Of a stretch of 64,000 nt of DNA, positions 8,901 through 16,989 are shown piece after piece (positions within the stretch are counted from its first letter, which is position 1; each line of letters opens with the position of its first letter). The DNA is from Flavobacteriales bacterium (GTDB taxonomy: Bacteria; Bacteroidota; Bacteroidia; CAIKAF01). The notes beneath the pieces are model-generated. The model worked only from the letters and a program-made list of their open reading frames with translations, made no database searches and had not been told where the DNA came from. Made by a program: the position numbers and the translations under genes. Location: contig JAGYKD010000001.1 in NCBI GenBank assembly GCA_018401695.1, positions 1,032,016 to 1,096,015 on the forward strand, given 5' to 3'.

Positions 8901-8979
8901 TTCTCGCGGCACTTACTTTGTTCATGTAGTGAACAAAGCAGGCGAGCGTTCTATTCACAAGGTGATTCGAATGAAATAA
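5935..8979 (+). CDS. Large T9SS-exported protein with six Ig-like repeats, PKD domain and sorting tail
   Basis: 1014 aa from the ATG at 5935 (signal peptide MKPMTTGLLLVASSAALIGF, cut near ARGQ); a TTG at 5890 would only add a polar leader. Residues about 25-330 form an adhesin-like region of short beta repeats and unknown fold. Six tandem repeats of about 75-80 aa follow, each with one Cys near the start and a GGTWSGTGI-like motif followed by GTFDP. Next is a PKD domain (YTWDFGDGN) and a type A T9SS tail (VFPNPF ... MLGRK ... IHKVIRMK). It sits 57 bp after the array and ends just before a terminator, so it may be the last gene of the array operon. Likely surface-attached or released. Confidence 0.85.
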   Translation: MKPMTTGLLLVASSAALIGFAGAARGQQVFFNGASVHVESGAQIYVQGGLTNQGSGQITSNGTITLTGDWENNASNNVFTPGDTGVVVLDGAAQTVQGTAPTHFARLVLNNNAVKTLNVNAVVSDHLDIDSCELALGNDTLHLTNPSANALSLSPVGFVSNSLNGALVRSTNSTGTYLYPMGSTVGTPRYRPVNITPANANANDFSVGFVNSDPNNDGFLTSNAQAPACWVNDQWYHHIGQLTGSSNADLTIAFDDQLDTVFTGIANYTSNTWTDQGNANLVSNVSPQLSTLTATVTAFTDLPFGLTINTIPSNITPLSSTTICQGDSVQLDSDFDHTIYTWLRNGTPIPGVGSSDTAIYANQAGTYQLVGSNGICADTSQGVVVTVNPLPNPAISNPGTLCAGGNATNLSAATPGGTWSGTGITNPTAGTFDPNVSGTGAIQVIYNVTVNGCSDADTTNITVNTLPDASFTSPAVLCDNGSPVSLTPTNSGGTFQGSGVTGSTFDPTAAGSGSVNVSYILSANGCTDTVTNTITVNQSPNISFSAQPTFCQNGQAANLSATPAGGTWSGTGITSANNGTFDPSVSGVGNFNAIYTVTDNNNCTSIDTQSVAVNALPDPSFTAPATVCDNAGTIQFTATTSGGTWSGNGVVNASQGTFDPATAGTGVTQILYTVDNNGCQDTSSRFVDVLPAPNAQIANQTALCDNDGSLNLSATPAGGSWSGAGITDAALGTFDPSIAGSGAAQVTYTATAGQCSDTDTLDITINPAPDAVFSVTTPLCVTDNPVVLNPNTSGGSFSGTGVSGSNFAPAQSGAGVFDVVHTVTANGCTAVDTQAVTVNDIPVAAGNITLNQVGQLTYTYDGTGTLYGINYTWDFGDGNVAQGDSVQHTYSQSGSYDVMLIVTNNCGADTFMTKLNVVTGIDGFDGGAAITVFPNPFQDMTNVEISLTNAQEINIEVFDMLGRKTGETGFANMQAGTNQVTLHSQFFDASRGTYFVHVVNKAGERSIHKVIRMK

Positions 8980-8991
8980 GCAGAAAGCTTT

Positions 8992-9026
8992 AAAAAAAGC
9001 CCGGCCTTTGGCCGGGCTTTTTTTTT
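8992..9026 (+). terminator. Intrinsic terminator after the array/T9SS gene
   Basis: AAAGCCCGGCC, loop TTT, GGCCGGGCTTT followed by a run of T: a perfect GC-rich stem with a U-tract 12 bp after the T9SS gene stop. It is the first strong terminator seen downstream of the array, which supports co-transcription from the array through 8979. Confidence 0.9.
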
Positions 9027-9173
9027 GCGCCAGGGATGCGCCGGAAAGCCCGCAAGACTCCCTGCTTAGGGCTGTGAGGCTTTGGGTCACTGAGCTTTAG
9101 CGAAGGGAGACCAAAGACCACAGCCCTTAGCAGGGAGCCGCGGACTTGGAGGCAGCAGCCCGCCCGGGCGCCC
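9027..9173 (-). repeat. GC-rich hairpin element R2 (inverted relative to R1)
   Basis: Reads in the opposite orientation to R1. On the minus strand it starts GGGCGCCCGGGCGGGCTGCT and ends TTGCGGGCTTTCCGGCGCAT. Its own arms, CTCCCTGCTAAGGGCTGTGG and the complement CACAGCCCTAAGCAGGGAG, are near-perfectly paired but unrelated in sequence to the R1 arms. The apex shares TTCGCTAAAGCTCAGTG with R1. It lies directly between a terminator and the TetR promoter. Confidence 0.78.
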
Positions 9174-9242
9174 TAATGTTAAATAGCCATAAAACCTAGG
9201 AAACTTTTTTGGTTACCGGGGTTTCCGTGGCGAATATCCTAG

Positions 9243-9250
9243 TACATTTG
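9243..9250 (+). promoter_or_regulatory. Putative -7 promoter element for the tetR gene
   Basis: TACATTTG is an exact match to the Bacteroidota -7 consensus TAnnTTTG. No clear TTTG is found at the -33 distance (TTTCC is nearest). Transcription would begin near 9256, at or beside the GTG start, giving a leaderless or nearly leaderless mRNA. Confidence 0.45.
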
Positions 9251-9254
9251 CTGC

Positions 9255-9878
9255 GTGAACGACCCAAAATTTGTACGAATCCTGGAAGCGACCACGCATC
9301 TTTTTCTGCGGTACGGTCTTAAAAGCGTTACTATGGATGACGTTGCGCGCGAGTTGGGCATTTCCAAGAAAACCCTGTATGTGCATTTTAAGGACAAAAA
9401 GCACTTGGTACTGGCCACCATCCAACATTATGTAAAGAACCACAAAAAGTGCATAGATGACACCTTAGCCGAAGGAGGCAATGCCATAGACCGATGGTTT
9501 CGTATTGCGCGCTTGGTAACCGAAGACATGAGCGAAATGAAGCCAACCATTTATTTCGATTTGCGGCGCTACTATCCTCAGGCCTTCCAATATTTTGAGC
9601 AATTTCGGAACGGCGAGATTTTGGCCATGATAAAGCAAAATTTGAGCAGAGGAAAAGAAGAGGGCTTGTACCGTGCCGATTTGGACGTGGATGTGGTGTC
9701 GCGTTTGTATGTGAATATTATTCCACTTACCATGAATCCGGAGGTGTTCCCCTCCGCTCAATATCCTTTTATTAAACTATACTTTGAGGTGTTTCGCTAC
9801 CACGTCCGCGGCATTGCCAGCAAGGAAGGTTTGGCTTACCTCGATCATCATTATAAGAATCCGGAAGTGATATCCTAA
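9255..9878 (+). CDS. TetR/AcrR-family transcriptional regulator
   Basis: 207 aa from a GTG start; the DNA-binding domain begins almost at once, so a later start would cut it. Residues about 5-60 form the TetR helix-turn-helix (YGLKSVTMDDVARELGISKK, then TLYVHF). The rest is the helical ligand-binding and dimerisation region, with no recognisable specificity. It lies 8 bp upstream of the outer-membrane factor of a complete RND efflux set on the same strand, the usual place for a repressor of the pump. Co-transcription implies it also controls itself. The ligand is unknown. Confidence 0.9.
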   Translation: MNDPKFVRILEATTHLFLRYGLKSVTMDDVARELGISKKTLYVHFKDKKHLVLATIQHYVKNHKKCIDDTLAEGGNAIDRWFRIARLVTEDMSEMKPTIYFDLRRYYPQAFQYFEQFRNGEILAMIKQNLSRGKEEGLYRADLDVDVVSRLYVNIIPLTMNPEVFPSAQYPFIKLYFEVFRYHVRGIASKEGLAYLDHHYKNPEVIS

Positions 9879-9886
9879 ACAAACGC

Positions 9887-11239
9887 ATGAAAACGCTTAT
9901 GAAACCATCGACGTTTTTTGGCTTATTGAGCCTTATGGCGTGCAGCTCGCTTGGAGCGCAACAGCAATTTAGTCTGCAAGATGCGTATACCTATGCCCTA
10001 AAGCATAATGCCAATGCGCTGAATGCAGGAACAGAAGTTGAGATTGGCAAACAGCGCATCACCGAGAATGTCGCTACAGGGCTGCCTCAAATATCGGCCA
10101 ATGCCAATTACAGCTACAATATTGAATCTCCGGTGTTTATTTTTCCGGACTTTATCAATGGAAATCCGGATGAGTTTACTACCATTCCAGCGGCTCCTTT
10201 AAACCAAGCGGTAATTGGGGTGAATGGATCCATGCTGCTTTTTAATGGTCAGTACTTCATAGGGATTGCCACGGCCAAGCAGTTTTTAGAGCTAACCCGA
10301 AACCAAAAGGCGCAAACCGAGCGCGATGTACGTTTCCAAGTAGCACAAACGTATTTTTTGTGTTTAGTGTCCGAAGCATCGCTTCGGACTTTGGATTCCT
10401 CGCTCCAAGTGTTAATGAAAAACGTGGAGGAAACTAAAGCCTTGTATACTCAAGGTTTTGCCGAAGATTTAGATGTAGAACAGCTGGAGCTTATTCTTGC
10501 CAATACCAAGGATGCCAGAATTCAGGCCGACAATGCCCGTAAACTTGCCTATGCTACTCTAAAATTTCAAATGGGATTCCCTGCCCAAGAAGAAATTAGC
10601 CTGACCGAAAGCTTGGAGTCTTTGTTAAATTTAGGGGGCTTTTCGGGCCTGGTTCCCGGGCTAAAAGACACCTTTGAAGTAAAGCAACGTTTGGAATACC
10701 AAATTATGAGCCAACAGTTGGCCATTAATGAGTACCAAATTAAACTGCAAAAGGCCGAGGCGCTGCCCAGTTTGAGTACCAGCCTAGGCTACCAATACAA
10801 CCTGTTCAACAACGACCGCTTTTTGGCAGGTTCGGGTACGGTTGGCGCCCAGGGTGGACTGGTTTGGGGGCTGAATTTGCAAGTCCCTATTTTCTCTAGC
10901 TGGAACCGCATGTCTAAACTTAAGCAGTTGCAGTTGGAGCGCGAAAAAGTATTGAGGCAACAAGCTTACCTAGAGCAAGGATTGCAGGTCGATTACCTAA
11001 ATGCCCGAAACCAGGTAATGGACAACTTTCAGCGTTTTCAAAATAGAGAAAGAGGCTTTGAATTGGCCAAGAAAATTCGACAGGTGAATGGCCTTAAATA
11101 CAAAGAAGGCCTTATTACCAGCCTGGAATTATCTCAGTCCGAACAACAGTTGTTCGATGCGCAACAATCTTATTATCAGGCTTTATTTGACCTGCTGAAC
11201 AGCAAGGCGGCGCTAGATAAAGCCATGGGTACTTTTTAA
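9887..11239 (+). CDS. TolC-family outer membrane efflux protein
   Basis: 450 aa with an N-terminal signal; SLMACSS could be a lipobox and GAQQQ a signal peptidase I site, so the processing is uncertain. Two repeats of alpha-helical and beta regions typical of outer membrane factors are visible, with long helical stretches (RFQVAQTYF, TKALYTQG-like, SQSEQQLFDAQQSYYQALFD) and the C-terminal LLNSKAALDKAMG. Expected to form a trimeric outer-membrane channel and periplasmic tunnel for the adaptor and pump encoded next. Middle gene of tetR-OMF-adaptor-pump. Confidence 0.92.
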   Translation: MKTLMKPSTFFGLLSLMACSSLGAQQQFSLQDAYTYALKHNANALNAGTEVEIGKQRITENVATGLPQISANANYSYNIESPVFIFPDFINGNPDEFTTIPAAPLNQAVIGVNGSMLLFNGQYFIGIATAKQFLELTRNQKAQTERDVRFQVAQTYFLCLVSEASLRTLDSSLQVLMKNVEETKALYTQGFAEDLDVEQLELILANTKDARIQADNARKLAYATLKFQMGFPAQEEISLTESLESLLNLGGFSGLVPGLKDTFEVKQRLEYQIMSQQLAINEYQIKLQKAEALPSLSTSLGYQYNLFNNDRFLAGSGTVGAQGGLVWGLNLQVPIFSSWNRMSKLKQLQLEREKVLRQQAYLEQGLQVDYLNARNQVMDNFQRFQNRERGFELAKKIRQVNGLKYKEGLITSLELSQSEQQLFDAQQSYYQALFDLLNSKAALDKAMGTF

Positions 11240-11268
11240 TCTTCTTTTAACGCACTAATTCTTTGTTT

Positions 11269-12405
11269 ATGAAACGTATGGTACGATTGGCTTCCTTGGG
11301 CATGGCCTTGGTTTTGCTTGCCTGCAACTCTCCTTCGCCTTTGGAGCAGAAAAAGGAGGAGCTTAAGCAGCTTAAGGCCCAGATGGCAGAGCTGAAAACC
11401 CGGATTTCCGGTTTGGAAGAAGAAGTTGCCACACTAGATACCGGCGCCAATCAAGGGCTAAAAACTCGTTTTGTGAGTGTAGAGGAGGTGAAGCGAGGCA
11501 CTTTTAGGCACTTTATTGAGGTACAAGGCTCGGTAGAAGCCGACAACAACGTGCTGGCAACTCCAGAACAACCCGGAGTTATTACCGGAGTTTTTGTAAA
11601 AGAAGGTGACCATGTAAACGCCGGACAGCTTTTGGCAGAACTGGAGAATACCGCCATTAAGCGCTCTTTGGACGAAGCCAAAACCGCCCTTGAGCTCGCC
11701 GATGAAACCTATAGACGCACCAGCAAGCTATGGGAGCAAAAAATAGGTTCGGAGCTGCAGTATTTGCAGGCCAAAAGCAACTTCGAAGCCATGCAGCAAA
11801 GGGTTAAGACTCTGGAAGCACAAATAGATATGACACGAATCGAAGCTCCTGTTTCAGGTACTGTCGATGCCGTGCTGCTTAAACCGGGCGAAATGGCTAG
11901 CCCTGGATTGCATGGGGTGCGTGTGGTAAATCTAAAACACCTTAAAATTGTGGCTCCTGTTGCCGACGCCTTTGTAGGTAGTGTAAAAAAAGGACTCCCG
12001 GTAGAGGTGCGTTTCCCCGACCTCAATTTGGTCATGCAAAGGCAAGTGAGCTTTGTGAGCAGGGTGGTAGACCCCGGAAACCGGTCGCTCAGCGTAGAAG
12101 TAGATCTAAGCGATTGCGACTGTGCCATTCGCCCCAACATGGTGGGAAGTCTGCACATCAACGATGTAACCCTAGACTCTGTTTTGCAGGTGCCCTCCAA
12201 TCTGGTGCAAAACTTGAACAACGATACCTATATTATGACTGTAGCCACAGCCGAAAACGGAGTCCTAATGGCCAAAAAAGTGCCTGTGGAAACCGGCATG
12301 CAATACGATGGAACTATAGTGGTAAAAAGCGGCCTTACCGAAGGACAGCAAATCATTACCGCCGGGAGTAGCGAAGTCGTAGACAACCAACCTATAGAAT
12401 TTTAA
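11269..12405 (+). CDS. RND efflux periplasmic adaptor (HlyD/MFP family), lipoprotein
   Basis: 378 aa from the ATG at 11269; an in-frame TTG two codons earlier is less likely. Lipobox LLAC puts the lipidated Cys at residue 19. Residues about 24-55 are a charged coiled coil. The biotinyl-lipoyl-like and hairpin regions follow (GVFVKEGDHVNAGQLLAELE; coiled coil about 125-190; RIEAPVSGTVDAV), then the beta-barrel and membrane-proximal domain. It bridges the inner-membrane pump and the TolC-like channel. The acidic-coil N-terminus is common in Bacteroidota adaptors. Confidence 0.92.
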   Translation: MKRMVRLASLGMALVLLACNSPSPLEQKKEELKQLKAQMAELKTRISGLEEEVATLDTGANQGLKTRFVSVEEVKRGTFRHFIEVQGSVEADNNVLATPEQPGVITGVFVKEGDHVNAGQLLAELENTAIKRSLDEAKTALELADETYRRTSKLWEQKIGSELQYLQAKSNFEAMQQRVKTLEAQIDMTRIEAPVSGTVDAVLLKPGEMASPGLHGVRVVNLKHLKIVAPVADAFVGSVKKGLPVEVRFPDLNLVMQRQVSFVSRVVDPGNRSLSVEVDLSDCDCAIRPNMVGSLHINDVTLDSVLQVPSNLVQNLNNDTYIMTVATAENGVLMAKKVPVETGMQYDGTIVVKSGLTEGQQIITAGSSEVVDNQPIEF

Positions 12406-12416
12406 GCTAAGGCATT

Positions 12417-15400
12417 ATGCAAACCGAACGTATAAAAACGCTCAAGTTTACCAACTGGTGCATAAAAAACCGCACGGCGATTTACGTATTTACCGTATTT
12501 CTTTCGCTGGCAGGTATTGTGGCCTTCCTCCGAATTCCCAAAGAGCAGTTTCCTGAAATTGTTATTCCTACCATTTCGGTAAATACCATTTACCCGGGAG
12601 CCACTCCCGAAGATGTAGAAAACCTCATCACAAAACCCATTGAAAAACAACTTAAATCCATCAATGGAACCAGAAAGGTAACTTCCCAATCCATTTCTGA
12701 TTTTAGCTCCATTGTAGTCGAATTCAATACCAATGTAGAGGTCTCGGAGGCCAAACAAAAGGTGTCCGACGCAGTGGACAAGGCCATGAAGGATTTGCCT
12801 ACCGATCTGGACGAAGACCCCAGGGTGGAGGAACTTGACTTCTCCGAGTTCCCCATCATGAACATCAACCTTTCTGGACAATTCCCCCTCGAAAAACTAA
12901 AAGACTACGGCGAACAACTCGAAGAGCGTATCGAAACGCTACCCCAAATTACACGGGTGGATATCGTAGGAGGGCTTGAACGCGAAGTGCAAATTTTTGT
13001 AGACCTATACAAAATGCAGGCCTCCGGCATCACTTTCGGTGATATGGAGCGGGCCGTTGCCGCCGAAAACGTAAACATATCAGGAGGAGAAATCCGCATT
13101 GGCAAACTACGCCGAAACCTTAGAGTAACCGGACAGTTTAAAGACCCTGAGGCCATCCGAAATATTGTGGTGCGCAGCAGCAGAGGCAACACCGCATTTA
13201 TTCGTGATATTGCTACCGTTGTCGACGGCTTTGCCGAAAAACAAGATTTTGCAAGACTCGACAACAAGCCGGTTGTTACGCTCAATGTGATTAAACGGTC
13301 CGGCGAAAACCTGCTGGAGGCCTCCGATGGTATTCGAATCATTATTGATGAATTCCAAAAGAACAAGTTCCCCGATGGCTTGGAGGTGGTTATTACCGGC
13401 GATCAATCCGACGCCACACGGGTCAATCTCAATGAACTCCTCAATACCGTAATTATCGGCTTTGTTTTGGTGTTGGTGGTGCTTATGTTTTTTATGGGAC
13501 TCAAAAGCGCCTTTTTTGTGGCTTTGGCAGGACCTCTCTCCAGCGTAGTTGCCTTTTTAATCATGCCGGGGCTCGATTATACCCTCAACGTCATTGTGCT
13601 GTTTAGCTTTTTGTTGGCCTTGGGTATTATTGTTGACGACGCCATTGTCGTTATCGAAAACACCCACCGCTTGTTGCATAAACACCGGGATTTAGAAATA
13701 GAAACAGCCGCAAAATGGGGCGCAGGGGAAGTTTTTGTGCCGGTACTGGCAGGAACTTTGACCACCTTGGGACCCTTTATTCCCCTGTTGTTTTGGCCCG
13801 GAATTGTCGGGAATTTTATGCAATACCTTCCGGTAACCCTTATTATTACCCTGGGAGCCTCTCTTTTGGTAGCTTTTGTAATGAACCCGGTCTTTGCCGC
13901 CGATTTTATGAAACGCGACGAACACCTCATGCCCCCTCGCCGCAAAAAGCTCATCCGCTGGTCCATAGCCTTTGGGGTATTAGCTCTGTTGAGCTATTTA
14001 GGCGGGTCAATCGCCCTAGGAAACTTTTTGGTGTTTTTGCTTTTGGTCAATGCACTTTACAACTTGGTGCTTTGGAACCTAATTCGAGGCTTTCAAGAAA
14101 AAGCCTGGCCTAAGGTCATCCGCGCCTACGAGCGTTGGTTGCACCGACTCACAACACCTTTGGGCTCGACCCTTATGGTGGTGGGAGCGGTGTTTGCTCT
14201 TATTTTTTCAGCCATGGGCTTTGGCGCCTCCAACCCTAAGGTGAATTTCTTTCCGGATCCGGACCCAAACTTTGTATATGTCTATTGTGAAATGCCCATT
14301 GGCACAGACGCAGAGGTGACCGATAGCGTTACCTATATCATTGAAAATATGGTGTTCTCTGTAATGGGGAAGGACCATCCGGCCGTAGAAAGTATCATTT
14401 CCAATGTGGGACTGAATGCAGGCGATCCTCAAAACCCCGACCGTGTACCCACGCCCCATAAATCTAAGGTAACGGTTGCTTTTGTAAAATACGCCGAACG
14501 CCATGGCTACAGCACCAAGCAGGGCTTGGAGGATATACGCAAGGCTTTTGATCAAAGCCCCATTCAAGGAGCTACCATTACTGTGGACAAAGAGCAGGCC
14601 GGTCCTCCTACCGGAAAACCGGTGAGTATTGAAATTTCCGGCGAAGACTTTGACCAGCTGCTGGGGCTTCAAGAGGAAGTAAAACGACGCGTTGTAACCG
14701 AAGGCATTGAGGGTATTGAAGAACTGAAAAGCGATTTGCAGCTCAATAAGCCCGAAATTATCGTGGAAATTGACCAGGAAAAGGCCCAGCGAGAGGGCAT
14801 TAACTTGGCAACCATTGGCATGGATCTTCGTACTGCCCTCTACGGAAAAGAAATTTCTAAATTTCGTGCCGCCGAAGACGATTACCCCATTCAACTAAGG
14901 CTGCAAGAACGGTACCGCAAATCCGCAGAGCAATTGTTGGCTCTGAATATTGCCTTTATGGACATGGCCACCGGACAGTTTCGGCAAATCCCACTTTCGG
15001 CCATTGCCACTCTTCGCTTTGCGCCATCCTATTCGGCCATTAACCGAAAAAACCAAAAACGGGTGGTAACCTTGGGGTCCAATCTGCTCGAAGATTACAG
15101 CTCCAGCGAAGTAAACCCGCTCATTCAAAAAAACGTTATCGATCAAATGGAAATCCCGGAGGGCTACGATATCCGACTCGCAGGGGAACAAGAGGACCAG
15201 AAGGAAACTTCCGACTTTCTTGCTGTGGCCTTCTTGGGCGCTCTGGCACTCATGTTCTCGGTAATGGTGACTCAGTTCAACTCCATCGTGAAACCCTTGC
15301 TCATTTTTGCCACCGTGCTCTTTAGCCTCATTGGTATTTTCACCGGATTTGCCCTCACCGGCATGACCATGTCTATTGTAATGACCGGAGTCGGCATGTT

Positions 15401-15785
15401 TGCTTTGGCCGGTATTGTCATCCGAAACGGCATATTGCTCATTGAGTTTATAGACGAGCGTCGGCTCAACGGGATTGGGGCGGTAGAAGCCGCCATCGAA
15501 GCCGGAGCCACCCGTATCACCCCGGTTGTGCTCACCGCCATCTCCACTATTTCGGGCTTGGTGCCTTTGGCCATCGGTTTCAATATCGACTTCGGTAGCC
15601 TACTCAGCACCCTTGACCCAAAAATTCACTTGGGCGGAGACAATGTAGCCTTTTGGGGGCCACTGGCTTGGACCATTATATTTGGACTTACCGTGGCCAC
15701 CTTCCTTACGCTGCTGGTAGTGCCCTCTATGTATGTTCTGGCTTGGCGAACCAAACATTGGGTTTTGGTTCGGATCAAAAAATAA
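12417..15785 (+). CDS. RND-superfamily efflux permease (HAE1/AcrB-like)
   Basis: 1122 aa, 11 bp after the adaptor. One N-terminal membrane segment (NRTAIYVFTVFLSLAGIVAF), two large periplasmic porter regions (about 45-340 and 610-890), and two clusters of membrane helices. TM4 carries the proton-relay acidic pair in GIIVDDAIVVIENTHRLL. It is slightly longer than AcrB (1049 aa) because of an extra loop after TM6 (about 500-560). Proton-driven export of an unknown compound; no specificity can be read from the sequence. Last gene of the tetR operon; no clear terminator before element R3. Confidence 0.93.
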   Translation: MQTERIKTLKFTNWCIKNRTAIYVFTVFLSLAGIVAFLRIPKEQFPEIVIPTISVNTIYPGATPEDVENLITKPIEKQLKSINGTRKVTSQSISDFSSIVVEFNTNVEVSEAKQKVSDAVDKAMKDLPTDLDEDPRVEELDFSEFPIMNINLSGQFPLEKLKDYGEQLEERIETLPQITRVDIVGGLEREVQIFVDLYKMQASGITFGDMERAVAAENVNISGGEIRIGKLRRNLRVTGQFKDPEAIRNIVVRSSRGNTAFIRDIATVVDGFAEKQDFARLDNKPVVTLNVIKRSGENLLEASDGIRIIIDEFQKNKFPDGLEVVITGDQSDATRVNLNELLNTVIIGFVLVLVVLMFFMGLKSAFFVALAGPLSSVVAFLIMPGLDYTLNVIVLFSFLLALGIIVDDAIVVIENTHRLLHKHRDLEIETAAKWGAGEVFVPVLAGTLTTLGPFIPLLFWPGIVGNFMQYLPVTLIITLGASLLVAFVMNPVFAADFMKRDEHLMPPRRKKLIRWSIAFGVLALLSYLGGSIALGNFLVFLLLVNALYNLVLWNLIRGFQEKAWPKVIRAYERWLHRLTTPLGSTLMVVGAVFALIFSAMGFGASNPKVNFFPDPDPNFVYVYCEMPIGTDAEVTDSVTYIIENMVFSVMGKDHPAVESIISNVGLNAGDPQNPDRVPTPHKSKVTVAFVKYAERHGYSTKQGLEDIRKAFDQSPIQGATITVDKEQAGPPTGKPVSIEISGEDFDQLLGLQEEVKRRVVTEGIEGIEELKSDLQLNKPEIIVEIDQEKAQREGINLATIGMDLRTALYGKEISKFRAAEDDYPIQLRLQERYRKSAEQLLALNIAFMDMATGQFRQIPLSAIATLRFAPSYSAINRKNQKRVVTLGSNLLEDYSSSEVNPLIQKNVIDQMEIPEGYDIRLAGEQEDQKETSDFLAVAFLGALALMFSVMVTQFNSIVKPLLIFATVLFSLIGIFTGFALTGMTMSIVMTGVGMFALAGIVIRNGILLIEFIDERRLNGIGAVEAAIEAGATRITPVVLTAISTISGLVPLAIGFNIDFGSLLSTLDPKIHLGGDNVAFWGPLAWTIIFGLTVATFLTLLVVPSMYVLAWRTKHWVLVRIKK

Positions 15786-15813
15786 GGCCTTTAAGGTTGC
15801 GAGGGAAGGGGTT

Positions 15814-15963
15814 GGGCGCCTTATCCGTCTCCGTTTCCAAGTCCTCGGCTTTAGCCTAAGGCCAGCAAGCCTTCCGGGGTCCCCCTCGAAACGTCGGGGG
15901 CCTCCTCAGCGCTTGCTGCCCTAAGGCCAAAACCTCCGGGCTTTCCAACTCCGCCGGGGCGCT
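15814..15963 (+). repeat. GC-rich hairpin element R3
   Basis: Left end GGGCGCCTTATCCG...CCAAGTCCTCGG, right end CCGGGCTTTCC...GCCGGGGCGC, matching the element family's termini in plus orientation. The arms CCTAAGGCCAGCAAGC and GCTTGCTGCCCTAAGG are complementary, and an inner stem CCCCC/GGGGG closes the apex. Located 28 bp after the RND pump gene. Confidence 0.6.
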
Positions 15964-16130
15964 TGGTCTTCCAGAACCAAAATCGCTGATTTGGTCCTCT
16001 ACAAAAAGGGAGTCCGCCGACGCAGTGGGTTTTCAAGGTTTTTGAATGCCCCCTCAAACATGCTGACCGAAGCGTCAGTACGTATTAAGGTTCACACACA
16101 TCGAAAGGCTTCCTGACCGAAGCCTAAGGA

Positions 16131-16264
16131 CAGGATCCCCGCCAGAATAGCAACGCGTCAAGGGGCTCAGCGTGGCAAGGCCCCTCATGTATGCGGGCGC
16201 CTTTGGCATACCTGCCCTTACAGCAGAAATAAAGGCGTCTCCCATTTTTATTTGGGGCACCTAA
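16131..16264 (-). repeat. Degenerate hairpin element R3b
   Basis: On the minus strand it begins TTAGGTGCCCC, contains an apex-like CACGCTGAGCCCCTTGACGC (compare CACTGAGCTTTAGCGAA in R2) and ends GGCGGGGATCCTG, resembling the GGCGCATCCCTG terminus of R1 and R2. The arms pair only weakly. Like R2, it is preceded (minus strand) by TTATGGCTATTTAA. Assigned by resemblance, so lower confidence. Confidence 0.4.
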
Positions 16265-16289
16265 TCGGTTTTTCCTCTTTTTAAATAGC

Positions 16290-16890
16290 CATAAGAATCT
16301 CATAACCAATCTTTTTACGCAGATGATTCGCTGGCCATGCCCAGGGTAAACCCATACATGATTGGAAAGTGGCATGATTTTTTCTTGTATACTTTCAATG
16401 GGCATCGCAGTGCGGTCCTCTGCACTTCTCTAAGCTCCGACGGCCAAGACCGGGGGGCCTACTTCTCCTGCAGATAGGCCATCGCCTGTGAAAATGGCAT
16501 GGTTTTTGCTGTTTTCTTCTTTAATTAAGAACGAAAACGCTCCGGCTTGTTTTCCGGTGTATGTAAAGCATGAATCTACAGGTCTCCCAAAGCAATTCCT
16601 TGTCCATGTTTGAGTTTAATGTGCTCAAAGCATGCCTTTGCTTGGTCGCCTATGGCAATTTAGGTGGCGGATTTTTGGGCAGGATTCAAGTGTTCCGAAA
16701 CAAAATCGGCATGAATAGGTGTTTCGAGGATATGCCAAATACTTGCCCCAGGAGCTTTCGCCGCCTCCAAATAGAGGTCGGATTCCCGAATGGGGTCAAC
16801 CACAAACGCGCCTATGCCGAAATCCTTACCCGCTCACATCACTTCTTAAGATTACCAAAGCCCTTGTCCATAATCAGGGCATTAGCCCCC
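16290..16890 (-). pseudogene. Decayed MBL-fold metallo-hydrolase (persulfide-dioxygenase-like)
   Basis: The minus strand read in shifting frames gives, in family order: MDKGFGNL near the start; GKDFGIGAFVVDPIRESDLY; LEAAKAPGASIWHILETPIH then ADFVSEHL, where a standard protein has the zinc motif THIHADFVSGH (here the first His is Pro); AIGDQAKACFEHIKL; FTGDGLSAGEVGPP (normally FTGDTLFxGxxGRPD); and VWVYPGHG (normally VYPAHG). At least two frameshifts and several stops separate these blocks, so no full product is possible. The likely parent is an ETHE1/rhodanese-associated glyoxalase II-like enzyme of sulfur oxidation. Identification rests on motif order alone. Confidence 0.7.
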
Positions 16891-16936
16891 CTAGAGGCCG
16901 TTCTTCCCCTGTATTTTAAACCCTATTTTTTAAAGT

Positions 16937-16944
16937 TACCTTTG
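16937..16944 (+). promoter_or_regulatory. Putative -7 promoter element for the PKS gene
   Basis: TACCTTTG matches TAnnTTTG exactly, 45 bp before the chosen PKS start. The A/T-rich -33 region has no clear TTTG. It implies a 5' leader of about 39 nt. Confidence 0.4.
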
Positions 16945-16989
16945 CCTCCCTTATGTCGAGGCCTTAAGGTATTTTAACAGTTGCTAAGC

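Larger units (their letters stand above)
15964..16936. other. Gene-free stretch between RND operon and PKS
   Basis: No intact gene on either strand. It holds a degenerate hairpin element (16131-16264) and a decayed MBL-fold gene on the minus strand (about 16290-16890), both listed separately. The short plus-strand ORFs here are antisense to the pseudogene. Confidence 0.7.

Noticed and set aside
9887-15785. Calling the RND set a specific multidrug or heavy-metal pump
   Set aside because: Motifs fix the superfamily only; no substrate can be read from the sequence.
16570-16977. 135-codon plus-strand ORF before the PKS
   Set aside because: It is antisense to the decayed MBL-fold gene; the conserved motifs read on the other strand, and the ORF product has no signal, family look or upstream spacing of a gene.
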